NCBI GenBank assembly: GCA_025449845.1
Contig: JANWIP010000004.1
Span: 1-64,000, forward strand
Source: Solirubrobacteraceae bacterium
Lineage (GTDB): Bacteria; Actinomycetota; Thermoleophilia; Solirubrobacterales; Solirubrobacteraceae
Length of the DNA stretch: 64,000 nucleotides
Reading direction: 5' to 3'
The position numbers were made by a program, and so were the translations under genes. Each line of letters begins with the position of its first letter. The first letter of the stretch is position 1. This document shows, piece by piece, positions 8,078-18,578 of the stretch. Below the pieces are notes generated by a model. It did not search any database. It saw nothing but the letters and a program-made list of their open reading frames with translations, and was not told the DNA's origin.

Positions 8078-9192
8078 GAGTTCTCTCCGTCCAGTTGCGC
8101 GACTTCCGCACCTATGCGCGCGCGGAGGCGTGCCTGGGCGACGGCTTGACGATTGTGCACGGGCCGAACGGAGCAGGAAAGTCGAATCTGCTGGAGGCTC
8201 TCTACTTCGGCTGCACCGGCCACGCGCTGCGCACGCGCAATGAGCGCGAGCTGGTGCGTTTCGGGGAGCGTACGACCCGTGTGGTGGTGCATACCGACGA
8301 CGGCCGCGAAAAGCACGAGCTGAGCGTGGGCTATGGCCTCTTCCCCGACAGCGAGCGCCCCGTCAAGCACATGCGCGCGGATGGCGCCCCCGTGGAGCGC
8401 CTGCTGGACGTCGAGGCACGCCCGCTGGTGAGCGTGTTCCTCCCCGATCGCCTGGAGCTGATCAAAGGTACGCCCGCACTGCGCAGGGCGCACCTCGATG
8501 CGCTGGTGGCTGGCCTGTGGCCGACGCGCACCGCCACGCGTCGCGCCTATTCCCGCGCGCTTGCGCAGCGCAACGCGCTGCTGGCTTCGATCCGCGCGGG
8601 GCGCGCTTCGCGTGAGACGTTGCCGAGCTGGGATCGGGAGCTGGCCATCCATGCGGTGGCGCTGCGCGAGGACCGTGCTGGGGCCGTCGAGCGCATCGTC
8701 GATCCTTTCGCGCAGCGCGCGCGCCAGTTGGGTTTGGAGGGCGGGGCGACGCTCAAATATCGGCCTCGCTCCAGCGCCGCGAGCGCGGACGAGTTCGTAG
8801 AGGAGCTGCGTGAGCGCCTGGGCGGCGAGCTCGAACGCGGCTTCAGCACGCACGGCCCCCACCGCGACGAGTTGGTGTTTCTGCGCGAGGGGCGCGAGCT
8901 GCGCACCTATGGCTCACAGGGAGAGCAGCGCCTGTCGTTGTTGGCCCTGCTGCTGGCGGAGCGCTCCGTTCTGGCCGAGGAGCGCAGCCATACGCCACTG
9001 ATGCTGCTCGACGATGTCATGAGTGAGCTTGACTCCCAGCGCCGTGAGTTGCTCGCCGAGGAGCTTTCAAGCGGGGGGCAGAGCGTGATCGCGACAACGG
9101 ACCTCGCGCACGTCCCGGCCTCTGGAGATCAGCGCACGACGCGCCTGCGCATCTCCCCGGGCACGGTGTTGCAGGAGGCACTGGCGGCATGA
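8074..9192 (+). CDS. recF: DNA replication and repair protein RecF
   Basis: SMC-like ATPase that loads RecA at gaps through RecFOR. The 372-aa protein opens MRVLSVQLRDFRTYA, has Walker A GPNGAGKSN at 30-38, and the C-terminal ABC signature and Walker B region (SQGEQRLSLLALLLAE, PLMLLDDVMSELD). GTG start, overlapping dnaN. It overlaps the following DUF721 gene by 4 bp. Confidence 0.96.
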   Translation: MRVLSVQLRDFRTYARAEACLGDGLTIVHGPNGAGKSNLLEALYFGCTGHALRTRNERELVRFGERTTRVVVHTDDGREKHELSVGYGLFPDSERPVKHMRADGAPVERLLDVEARPLVSVFLPDRLELIKGTPALRRAHLDALVAGLWPTRTATRRAYSRALAQRNALLASIRAGRASRETLPSWDRELAIHAVALREDRAGAVERIVDPFAQRARQLGLEGGATLKYRPRSSAASADEFVEELRERLGGELERGFSTHGPHRDELVFLREGRELRTYGSQGEQRLSLLALLLAERSVLAEERSHTPLMLLDDVMSELDSQRRELLAEELSSGGQSVIATTDLAHVPASGDQRTTRLRISPGTVLQEALAA

Positions 9193-9479
9193 GTCGCAGG
9201 GCACCGAGGCCCTTCTCCTTCGCCGTTGAGGGTCTGACGGCCACGATCGCCCCAAGAACCCCTCTTGCACGGGTTCAGGAGGTGTGGCGGTCAGCCGCCG
9301 GTGAGGCTATTGCCCAAGCGGCTCGGCCAACCGCGGAGCGCTCCGGCGTCCTTACTGTCGTCTGCTCCGCCGCGGTGTGGGCACAGGAGCTGACGCTGAT
9401 GGGGAGCGAGCTGGTTGGGCGCCTCAACGCGGCTCTGGGCGAGGAGCTGGTGCACGAACTGCGCTGCCGCACCGGATGA
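9189..9479 (+). CDS. DUF721/DciA-like protein
   Basis: A 96-aa DUF721 protein (LARVQEVWRSAAGEAIAQAARPT ... LTVVCSAAVWAQELTLMGSEL ... ELVHELRC). The family includes DciA, the ancestral loader or partner of the replicative helicase, and is conserved beside recF in Actinobacteria. The ATG overlaps recF by 4 bp. A palindromic 45-bp element ending in a T-run follows 39 bp downstream and could act as terminator for the dnaN-recF-DUF721 unit. Confidence 0.88.
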   Translation: MSRRAPRPFSFAVEGLTATIAPRTPLARVQEVWRSAAGEAIAQAARPTAERSGVLTVVCSAAVWAQELTLMGSELVGRLNAALGEELVHELRCRTG

Positions 9480-9518
9480 TGCTACGGACCGGCTGCGCCA
9501 CCCTTGGGACTGGGAAGT

Positions 9519-9563
9519 CGAGGGGCCCGGCTCGCCAGCCTTTGGCTGGCTGCGCCACCCTCG
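9519..9563. repeat. 45-bp palindromic element, copy 1
   Basis: Starts CGAGGGGCCCGG and ends GCGCCACCCTCG. The ends form a perfect 6-bp inverted repeat (CGAGGG/CCCTCG), and the middle is GCCAGCC-TTT-GGCTGGC. The same 45 bp recurs with one base difference at 12251-12295. Here it is followed by TTTTT, so the folded RNA would also serve as an intrinsic terminator after DUF721. A partial echo (GGCTGCGCCACCC) precedes it at 9491-9503. Confidence 0.85.
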
Positions 9564-9575
9564 TTTTTGGCTTGA

Positions 9576-12239
<2,664 letters not shown>

Positions 12240-12250
12240 TTTTGAAACAA

Positions 12251-12295
12251 CGAGGGGCCCGGTTCGCCAGCCTTTGGCTGGCTGCGCCACCCTCG
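12251..12295. repeat. 45-bp palindromic element, copy 2
   Basis: Nearly identical to the copy at 9519-9563 (C to T at one position), with the same CGAGGG/CCCTCG ends and GCCAGCC/GGCTGGC core. It fills most of the 71-bp gap between gyrB and gyrA. Here no T-run follows; the gyrA ribosome-binding site (GAAGAGGAGGTGATGT) begins directly after it. Confidence 0.85.
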
Positions 12296-12310
12296 AAGAG
12301 GAGGTGATGT

Positions 12311-14884
12311 ATGGCAAGCGCTGACGTCATAGGCGGCGGCAACATCGAACCGCGCGCGCTTGAGGAGGAGATGCGCACTGCGTATCTGGACTACGCGATG
12401 TCGGTGATCGTGGGCCGCGCCCTGCCCGACGTGCGCGACGGCCTGAAGCCGGTGCACCGCCGCGTGCTCTACGCGATGAACGAGCTGGGCCTCGGCCCCA
12501 CTCGCCCCTACGCCAAGTGCGCCAAGATCGTGGGCGAGGTGATGGGCAACTATCACCCCCACGGCGACTCGGCCATCTACGACACGCTCGTGCGCATGGC
12601 CCAGAACTTCTCGATGCGCTACGAGCTCGTCGACGGCCAGGGCAACTTCGGCTCCGTCGATGACGATCCGGCAGCCGCGATGCGCTACACGGAGGCACGC
12701 TTGGCGCGCATCGCCACAGAGATGCTGCGCGACCTGGACATGGACACGGTGGACTTCGTGGCGAACTACGACGGTTCACGCCAGGAACCGTTGGTGCTGC
12801 CGGCGCGTTTCCCCAACCTGCTGGTGAATGGCTCCTCGGGAATCGCGGTGGGGATGGCGACGAACATCCCGCCGCACAATCTGCGCGAGACGATCGATGC
12901 GACGTTCGCCTACATCGACGACCCGGACATCGACGTCGAGGGCTTGATGAAGCACATCAAGGGCCCGGACTTCCCCACCGGCGGGATCATCCTCGGCCGC
13001 GCCGGGATCAGGGATGCCTATGAGACGGGTCGCGGTCGCGTGCGGGTGCAGGCGAAGGCGCACATCGAGCCCCTGACGCACGGCAAGGAGGCGATCGTCG
13101 TCACCGAGCTGCCGTTCATGGTCAAGAAGGGCGGCGAGGGTGGCCTGATCCAGAAGATCGCCGACCTGGTGCACGAGAAGAAGATCGCGGAGATATCGGA
13201 CCTACGCGACGAGTCCGACAAGCGCGGAATGCGTCTGGTGATCGAGCTCAAGCGCGACGTGATCCCCAAGGTGGCGCTGAACAAGCTCTACAAGCACACC
13301 TCGATGCAGAGCACCTTCGGTGTGAACATGGTGGCGCTGGTCGACAACGTCCCGCGCACGCTGAACCTGCGCTCGGTGATCCATAACTACGTGGCGCACC
13401 AGCGCGAAGTGATCGTGCGCCGCACCAAGCACGAGCTATCCGAGAAGGAGGCCCGCGCGCACATCCTGCTGGGCCTGTTGATCGCGCTGGAGAACCTCGA
13501 CGCGATCATCGAACTGATCCGCGCCTCGCGCGACCGTGACAACGCGCGCGAGCAGTTGGTGGAGCGCTTCGAGCTCAGCCACATCCAGGCGACCGCGATT
13601 CTCGACCTGCGCCTGTCGCAGCTGACGGCGCTCGAGGCCGATGCGATCGCCCAGGAGCACGCCGACGTGACTGAGCGGATCGGCGAGCTGCGAGCGATCC
13701 TCGGCGATGAGAGCCGCGTGCTGGCGGTGATCAAAGAGGAGCTGGGCGAGATCCGTGAGCGCTTCGGCGACGAGCGCCGCTCGGCGATCACGCACAGCGA
13801 GGATGAAATCGACATCGAGGATCTGATCGCCGACCAGCAGATGGTGATCGCGATCACGCACACGGGCTACATCAAGTCATTGCCGCTGGCCACCTACCGC
13901 CAGCAGCAGCGCGGGGGCCGCGGCGTGACGGGGATGGACATGAAGGACGGCGACTTCATCGAGCATCTGTTCGTGTGCAGCTCGCACGACTACCTGCTGT
14001 TCTTCTCCAACCGCGGCAAGGTGTATCGCTCGAAGGTCTATGACCTGCCCGAGGCCTCGCGCACCGCGAAGGGTCGCGCGCTCGTCAACATCCTGCCGCT
14101 GCGCGAGGGCGAGCGCGTGCAGGCGGTACTCTCGACACGCGACTTCAGCGAGGCCAAGTACCTGGTGTTCGCCACACGCGATGGCACTGTCAAGAAGACG
14201 GAGCTGGCCGCCTACAACACGCCGATCAAGGCCGACGGCATCATCGCCATCAAGATCCGCGACGACGATGAGCTGCTGGCGGTGCGGGCGGTGGATGCGC
14301 AGGACGAGATCATCATGGTCTCGCGCGCCGGGCTGACGGTGCGCTTCGCGGAGTCCGATGTGCGCTCGATGGGCCGCGACACCACGGGCGTGCGTGGCAT
14401 GGACGTGGGCGCCAAGGGCGTGACGATCGCGATGGACGTGGCGCGCGATGACATGGACCTGCTGGTGATCACCGAGAACGGCTACGGCAAGCGCACGCTG
14501 ATCGACCAATATCGCAAGACCAACCGCGGCGCCAAGGGCGTCAAAACGATCGGCTTGACCGAGCAGAAGGGCGGCCTCGCGGGCGCGCTGGTCGTACGGG
14601 AGCACCAGGAGCTGGTGTTCATCTCTGTCGGGGGCATGGTCCAGCGCACCGCCGCGGGCGGCATCTCGCGTCAGGGACGCTCGGCCACCGGCGTGCGCGT
14701 GATGAACCTCAAGGACGACGACGCCGTCTCGGCGATCGCCCTTGTGGTGGAGGGCGGCGAGGAGGGGGAGGCACCTGTCGAGGGACCACTGACCGAGGCG
14801 AACTCTGAGGCGCACCAGGAGCAGGCCGGCACGTCCTCACCAGAGGAAAATGGCAGCACTGGCGGCGAGATCCCCGAGGGTTGA
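12311..14884 (+). CDS. gyrA: DNA gyrase subunit A
   Basis: Breakage-reunion subunit of gyrase, 857 aa. The N-terminal catalytic domain holds the quinolone-resistance region ([19 protein letters not shown]) and the active-site Tyr in [10 protein letters not shown]. The C-terminal beta-pinwheel starts with the GyrA box [10 protein letters not shown] and contains six blade motifs. A low-complexity acidic tail ([13 protein letters not shown] onward) ends the protein. The start ATG at 12311 follows a very strong ribosome-binding site, GAGGAGGTGATGT. Confidence 0.98.
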   Translation: MASADVIGGGNIEPRALEEEMRTAYLDYAMSVIVGRALPDVRDGLKPVHRRVLYAMNELGLGPTRPYAKCAKIVGEVMGNYHPHGDSAIYDTLVRMAQNFSMRYELVDGQGNFGSVDDDPAAAMRYTEARLARIATEMLRDLDMDTVDFVANYDGSRQEPLVLPARFPNLLVNGSSGIAVGMATNIPPHNLRETIDATFAYIDDPDIDVEGLMKHIKGPDFPTGGIILGRAGIRDAYETGRGRVRVQAKAHIEPLTHGKEAIVVTELPFMVKKGGEGGLIQKIADLVHEKKIAEISDLRDESDKRGMRLVIELKRDVIPKVALNKLYKHTSMQSTFGVNMVALVDNVPRTLNLRSVIHNYVAHQREVIVRRTKHELSEKEARAHILLGLLIALENLDAIIELIRASRDRDNAREQLVERFELSHIQATAILDLRLSQLTALEADAIAQEHADVTERIGELRAILGDESRVLAVIKEELGEIRERFGDERRSAITHSEDEIDIEDLIADQQMVIAITHTGYIKSLPLATYRQQQRGGRGVTGMDMKDGDFIEHLFVCSSHDYLLFFSNRGKVYRSKVYDLPEASRTAKGRALVNILPLREGERVQAVLSTRDFSEAKYLVFATRDGTVKKTELAAYNTPIKADGIIAIKIRDDDELLAVRAVDAQDEIIMVSRAGLTVRFAESDVRSMGRDTTGVRGMDVGAKGVTIAMDVARDDMDLLVITENGYGKRTLIDQYRKTNRGAKGVKTIGLTEQKGGLAGALVVREHQELVFISVGGMVQRTAAGGISRQGRSATGVRVMNLKDDDAVSAIALVVEGGEEGEAPVEGPLTEANSEAHQEQAGTSSPEENGSTGGEIPEG

Positions 14885-14915
14885 CAGCCCTCCGCAAAGA
14901 AGTCGAAAACCCCCC

Positions 14916-14945
14916 TTGCGGGCCATCATCTCCTTCCGCTACTCT
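14916..14945 (+). promoter_or_regulatory. Candidate promoter for the downstream structured RNA
   Basis: TTGCGG (14916-14921) and TACTCT (14940-14945) are separated by 18 bp, giving an expected start near 14952. Each hexamer matches the SigA consensus at only three or four positions, so this is a weak call made plausible mainly by the structured sequence and terminator that follow. Confidence 0.35.
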
Positions 14946-14951
14946 GGCTAG

Positions 14952-15162
14952 ACCAGAGAAAGGAGGTGGTCCAAACGTTAGGTGACAGTTCTTGCGGGAC
15001 CCTGGAGGTGACCGGCCGCTAGGTCGGACCCCCCATATTTCCCCCCACAGGGGGATAGCGGGGGGCAGGCAGGCTGGACCGCTTAGCGGAATCCAACCCG
15101 GGACACCCCGAGACGATCGCCGGCTTTGGTCCCTCCGGCAGACGTAGAGACTCTCGGTTTTT
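14952..15162 (+). ncRNA. Candidate structured RNA with 16S-tail complementarity
   Basis: About 210 nt between gyrA and the convergent HNH gene. Near the 5' end, AGAAAGGAGGTGGTCC (14957-14972) is complementary over 16 nt to the actinobacterial 16S rRNA 3' terminus, with one G-U pair. Several stems follow: GGTCC with GGACC, nested CCCCCC/GGGGGG pairs around ACA, CCGC-TTA-GCGG (about 15079-15089), and GCCGG (15119-15123) with CCGGC (15135-15139). The last is enclosed by CCGAGA (15108-15113) and TCTCGG (15152-15157), followed by TTTTT. Two tiny frames start near the Shine-Dalgarno-like stretch: an 18-codon GTG frame inside it and a 9-codon GTG frame at 14982. I do not recognise it as tmRNA, RNase P RNA, SRP RNA or a known riboswitch. 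Confidence 0.5.
15108..15162 (+). terminator. Terminator-like hairpin ending in T5
   Basis: CCGAGA (15108-15113) pairs with TCTCGG (15152-15157), enclosing a GCCGG/CCGGC hairpin, and TTTTT follows at 15158-15162. It would end transcription arriving from gyrA or from the candidate RNA promoter. Confidence 0.5.
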
Positions 15163-15218
15163 CCAGCTAGATCAGCATTTGCGAGGGGCGTTGGTTCTCG
15201 ACCGGCGCCCCTCGCGCT

Positions 15219-15818
15219 TTAAGCGGCGGTCGGCAGATACTGGCGCCAGGCCGCGGGGATGGTGGGGCTGGCGACGTGGATGAAGATCTCTGCACGCGGA
15301 GTGTGCGGCGCTCGCCGTGGATGCATCCCCGCCTGCCGGGGGAGCCTGTCCCCCTTGCGGCGATTGCAGGGGGCACAGGAGGCAACGATGTTGTCCCAGT
15401 TGGAGCCGCCTCCCTTGGAGCGAGGGATCACGTGGTCGACCGTAAGGTTGGAGCGTGAGCCGCAGTACTGGCACGCCCAGCCGTCGCGGGCGAACACGGC
15501 GCGCCGCGTGATCTTGCGCCGGTGGGCGTCGCGGGGTATGTGGACGTAGCTCATCAGACGGATCACGACCGGCCGCGACATGGTGGAGCGCTCAGAGTGA
15601 AGCTCCCACAGGCCACGCTCGACAAGCTCGGCCTTGGCCTTCAGCACCAGCACCACGGCGCGGCGTACGGAGCAGACGTTGATCGGCTCATATGTCGCGT
15701 TCAAAACGAGCACACGGCCACTGTCACGCCCGCGCCGCCGGTGCTCTGTGAGCGGCGCGGACCCCACTGTCGCTGGTGGGACTGTGGCATCCATTGCAGG
15801 CGCAGTGTAGCGAGGCAC
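15219..15818 (-). CDS. HNH endonuclease-family protein
   Basis: A 199-aa protein with a complete HNH fold: CQYCG, then DHVIPRSKGGGSNWDNIV and CAPCNRRKGDR. The N-terminal part (RVLVLNATYEPINVCSVRRAVVLVLKAKAE) is the widespread chromosomal HNH type in Actinobacteria whose biological role is not established. The ATG at 15794 is an alternative start to 15818, since the first residues are low-complexity. It is the last gene of a leftward operon, 29 bp after pheA, and converges on the structured RNA region. Confidence 0.85.
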   Translation of the reverse strand: MPRYTAPAMDATVPPATVGSAPLTEHRRRGRDSGRVLVLNATYEPINVCSVRRAVVLVLKAKAELVERGLWELHSERSTMSRPVVIRLMSYVHIPRDAHRRKITRRAVFARDGWACQYCGSRSNLTVDHVIPRSKGGGSNWDNIVASCAPCNRRKGDRLPRQAGMHPRRAPHTPRAEIFIHVASPTIPAAWRQYLPTAA

Positions 15819-15847
15819 AAAGCCGGCTCACGCCGCAGGGCACCAGC

Positions 15848-16717
15848 TCAGGCCGACGGATAGCAGCCGAGCACGTGGACCTCCTGGCAGAACTCACGCA
15901 CACCTTCAACTGCAGCAGCGAGCGGCCGCTCGCGCAGGTTGCCCTGCAGATCCGCGAAAAACATGTAGTGCCCAAGCCGCTCGCGCCGCGGCCGAGACTC
16001 GATCTTGGTCAGGTTGATCTCGCGCCGCGCGAACTCATCCAGGCAGCGCACGAGCCAGCCGGGGCTGTCGGCGCCGGCACCCCAGAAGACCAGCGATGTC
16101 TTCCACTCGCCCACACTGTTCCCCCCGCGCAGCGGTGGCCCCGGCGAGCCCATCCCGGCGCGCGCCAGCCAAACGAAGCGGGTGGCATTGTCGCCGCGGT
16201 CCTGCACGTCGGCGCGCACGACGACCCCGCCGTAGATATCTGCCGCCAGAGAGGTGCCCAGCGCTGCCTGCCCGCGCTGCTCGCCGCCGGCGACGATCCT
16301 CACGGCCTCGGCGGTTGAGCTGGCTGGCAGCACTCTGGCATGGGGGAGCTCACCGCGCAGGAAGTGTGTGCACTGCCCCGGCACCTGCGGATGGGAAAGC
16401 ACCGTGTCGATCTCCTTCAGCTCAACCATCTCCCGCGCGATCAGCGAATGCCTTACATCCAGCAGCGCTTCGCCGACGATCTCAAGGCCGCCCTGTTCGT
16501 CAGCCAGCAGGTCGAGCGTGACCGTCACCGAACCGTCGAGCGAGTTCTCGATTGGCACTAATGCCCACCGCACCTCCCCGGTGCGCACGGCGGTTACGGC
16601 GTCATAGATGGTGCCCAGCGCGACCGGCTCGATCGAATCCGGCGCCGCGCTGGCCAGCAGCGCCTCCTCGCTGAAGGTGCCGGCTGGGCCGAGGTAACCA
16701 ACCCGCGGGAGCGTCAT
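15848..16717 (-). CDS. pheA: Prephenate dehydratase
   Basis: Converts prephenate to phenylpyruvate for phenylalanine synthesis. With the ATG at 16715-16717 the protein has 289 aa and starts MTLPRVGYLGPAGTFSEEAL, the conserved N-terminus. Typical dehydratase blocks are VPIENSLDGSV, a variant of the SHPQALAQC motif (SHPQVPGQC) and the catalytic NATRFVWLAR. The C-terminal ACT domain (KTSLVFWGAG ... NLTKIESRP ... GHYMFFADL) gives phenylalanine feedback control in this family. It follows the DUF4446 gene after 1 bp. Confidence 0.94.
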   Translation of the reverse strand: MTLPRVGYLGPAGTFSEEALLASAAPDSIEPVALGTIYDAVTAVRTGEVRWALVPIENSLDGSVTVTLDLLADEQGGLEIVGEALLDVRHSLIAREMVELKEIDTVLSHPQVPGQCTHFLRGELPHARVLPASSTAEAVRIVAGGEQRGQAALGTSLAADIYGGVVVRADVQDRGDNATRFVWLARAGMGSPGPPLRGGNSVGEWKTSLVFWGAGADSPGWLVRCLDEFARREINLTKIESRPRRERLGHYMFFADLQGNLRERPLAAAVEGVREFCQEVHVLGCYPSA

Positions 16718-16718
16718 C

Positions 16719-17264
16719 TCAAAGCGAGTGCTCGTGCACGTTCTGGGCCGGTGGCGTCGTGAGCGCCAGGCGCATCGCCTCGGCCTCCTCGGGCGAAAGC
16801 TCCAGTTCGCTGTGACCGCCCTGCACCTGCTTGGCATAGACGCGGGCCTGCTCGCGGTGGTGGATGCAGGACAGGACCACCCCCGAGCGCGTGCCATCGA
16901 GCAGAGCGATCGACACCGACTGGCGCCCGGAGAGCTCGTTATAAGCGTCATAGCGCACGAGCGCGCTGTGGGAGATGGCTCCGGTCAGGGCCAACTCGAC
17001 GGCACCCAGCCGCTGCTCCAGTCGCTCCGCGGCGTCGCCGACGTACTCGCGTAGCTCCTGGAAGGCCTGCTCCAGCTCGGCGGCGTGGCCCACGAGATCT
17101 TGCTGCCTGTTCTCTCCGAGCACCACCCGCTGGGAGGCACGCAGGCGCCGCAGGCCGATGAGCGCCACAAGACAGCCGATCAATGCGGCAACGGCGACCG
17201 CCGCGGCTGCGAGCGCGACTATCCCCTGGGTGTCGGTCAGCGTTGAGGCGACTGCCATCGACAC
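16719..17264 (-). CDS. DUF4446 family membrane-anchored protein
   Basis: A 181-aa protein with one N-terminal membrane helix (residues about 12-39, GIVALAAAAVAVAALIGCLVAL) and a coiled-coil segment. The conserved DUF4446 block ALVRYDAYNELSGRQSVSIALLDGTRSGVVLS and HHREQARVYAKQVQGG follows. The function of this family is not known. It sits in an operon-like arrangement between the CARDB-like membrane protein (15-bp gap) and pheA (1-bp gap). Confidence 0.85.
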   Translation of the reverse strand: MSMAVASTLTDTQGIVALAAAAVAVAALIGCLVALIGLRRLRASQRVVLGENRQQDLVGHAAELEQAFQELREYVGDAAERLEQRLGAVELALTGAISHSALVRYDAYNELSGRQSVSIALLDGTRSGVVLSCIHHREQARVYAKQVQGGHSELELSPEEAEAMRLALTTPPAQNVHEHSL

Positions 17265-17279
17265 AACTTAGCCGCCGGC

Positions 17280-18422
17280 TTATTCAAAGACGACATCGTA
17301 GGTCTGCTTGTTGTTTTCGGTATTGGTCTCGCCGGGCACGGGCTGAACGTTGACGGCGACCCGTGAGGCCGCGTTGAGGGCTACGCCTTCGACTGGGATA
17401 TCCACTGGCGAGGTCTTGCCCGGTTCGGTCTTGTTAATCACGTGGGAGCTCTTGAGTTCCTTGCCGCCGCTGGTGACGGCGACTTCGACCTTGACGTTGG
17501 TCTCGGGGTTGCTGCCCCCGTTTTCGACCATCACGGTAAAGGTGGGATTGGCACCGGAGTGCACGTGGTTGACGGCGGGCGCGGGCTGCAGCGTGCTGGC
17601 GCCGACGGTGACGCCGGTGACAGAGTGTCCGTGGGTGCCGGGGGCGACCGCTCCGTTAGGGGTCGAGCTCGAAGACTTACCCGTCAGGCGGGTGAGCACG
17701 GTCGCCGGTTCCAGCCAGCCGATGTTGGGCAGGAAGTTGCTGGTGGACGCGGTCGGTTCGTGGATGCCATTGCCGCCCAGCGTCTGCGCGATCAGTGGTG
17801 CGACACGCTGTGAGTAGAGGACATCGGAGGCGAGGAAGTTCTCCATGTCGCCGGCGATCAGCGTGCTGGCCTGCTTGCTCTGCCCACCAAGCGCCGTACG
17901 CACGTGTTCGGCGACCTTGCCGACGCCTTCGGTGCGCAGGTCCAGCAGCAGCAGCAGGTTGCGCTGGGCGCCGGTCATTTCTCCAGGCACGCTCAGGCCC
18001 TTGGCGCGCTGCGCCTGGGCGGAGGCCTGCTGGCGTAGGCCATCGATCTGCACGCTCACCTGCAACGGGGTACTCCCGGACGCTCCGGCAAGGGCGGCGA
18101 ACAGCGGACGCCCAACTGCGCGATCCGATTCCGCCACGAGTTGTGTGGCGCTGTGGTTGTAGTCCTTCAGCGCGCTCTGCTTGCGGCCCTTGAGACAGCC
18201 ATTAACGATCAGCACGATCACGATTAGCAGCACGACGCCGACGCCGGCGGCGATGCGGCGGCGTACGAGCAGCGCGTGATGGTCGAGCGATCCACCACCA
18301 GCGCCAGCACCGCCGCTCTGCGGGCGGCGCGGGCTGGGTCGCGGCGTCGCGCCCACGCGCGTGCGGGGAGTCGCGGGCGACGGCCCGGTTGGCTCGTCCT
18401 CGTCATCGTCAAAGAACGACAA
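17280..18422 (-). CDS. Single-pass membrane protein with CARDB-like exterior domain
   Basis: A 380-aa protein that I cannot name. An acidic then Pro/Arg-rich cytoplasmic segment of about 50 residues precedes one membrane helix (RIAAGVGVVLLIVIVLIVNG). A helical exterior region and a C-terminal Ig-like domain of about 100 residues follow (NPTFTVMVENGGSNPETNVKVEVAV ... TEPGKTSPVDIPV), resembling CARDB/DUF11 adhesion-type modules. The start is TTG at 18422, supported by AGGAG about 7 bases upstream. It heads the leftward operon with DUF4446, pheA and the HNH gene, and diverges from the kinase gene at 18579. Confidence 0.75.
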   Translation of the reverse strand: MSFFDDDEDEPTGPSPATPRTRVGATPRPSPRRPQSGGAGAGGGSLDHHALLVRRRIAAGVGVVLLIVIVLIVNGCLKGRKQSALKDYNHSATQLVAESDRAVGRPLFAALAGASGSTPLQVSVQIDGLRQQASAQAQRAKGLSVPGEMTGAQRNLLLLLDLRTEGVGKVAEHVRTALGGQSKQASTLIAGDMENFLASDVLYSQRVAPLIAQTLGGNGIHEPTASTSNFLPNIGWLEPATVLTRLTGKSSSSTPNGAVAPGTHGHSVTGVTVGASTLQPAPAVNHVHSGANPTFTVMVENGGSNPETNVKVEVAVTSGGKELKSSHVINKTEPGKTSPVDIPVEGVALNAASRVAVNVQPVPGETNTENNKQTYDVVFE

Positions 18423-18460
18423 AAAGCATCTCCTTGCAGGGGCGTGAAGGAAGCTCCAGT

Positions 18461-18480
18461 ATGACCGCGGTCACGGTCAT
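18461..18480. promoter_or_regulatory. Operator-like palindrome in the divergent promoter region
   Basis: TGACCGCGGTCA (18462-18473) is a perfect 12-bp palindrome, and ATGACC (18461-18466) also pairs with GGTCAT (18475-18480). It lies between the divergent CARDB-like gene and the kinase gene, where a repressor could control both. No bound protein can be named. Confidence 0.4.
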
Positions 18481-18578
18481 GTCGTTGACCCACCAGGACC
18501 GCGCTTACCGCTGCCTCCCGTCAATCTTGCAATTTCTCGCTCGCAGCGGCTTTTCCTGCCGTCTGAGGCAGGGAGCGA

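Noticed and set aside
15075-15100. T-box-like string GGACCGC...GGAATCC in the structured RNA region
   Set aside because: No specifier loop, no T-box core sequence, and the convergent downstream gene is not an aminoacyl-tRNA synthetase.
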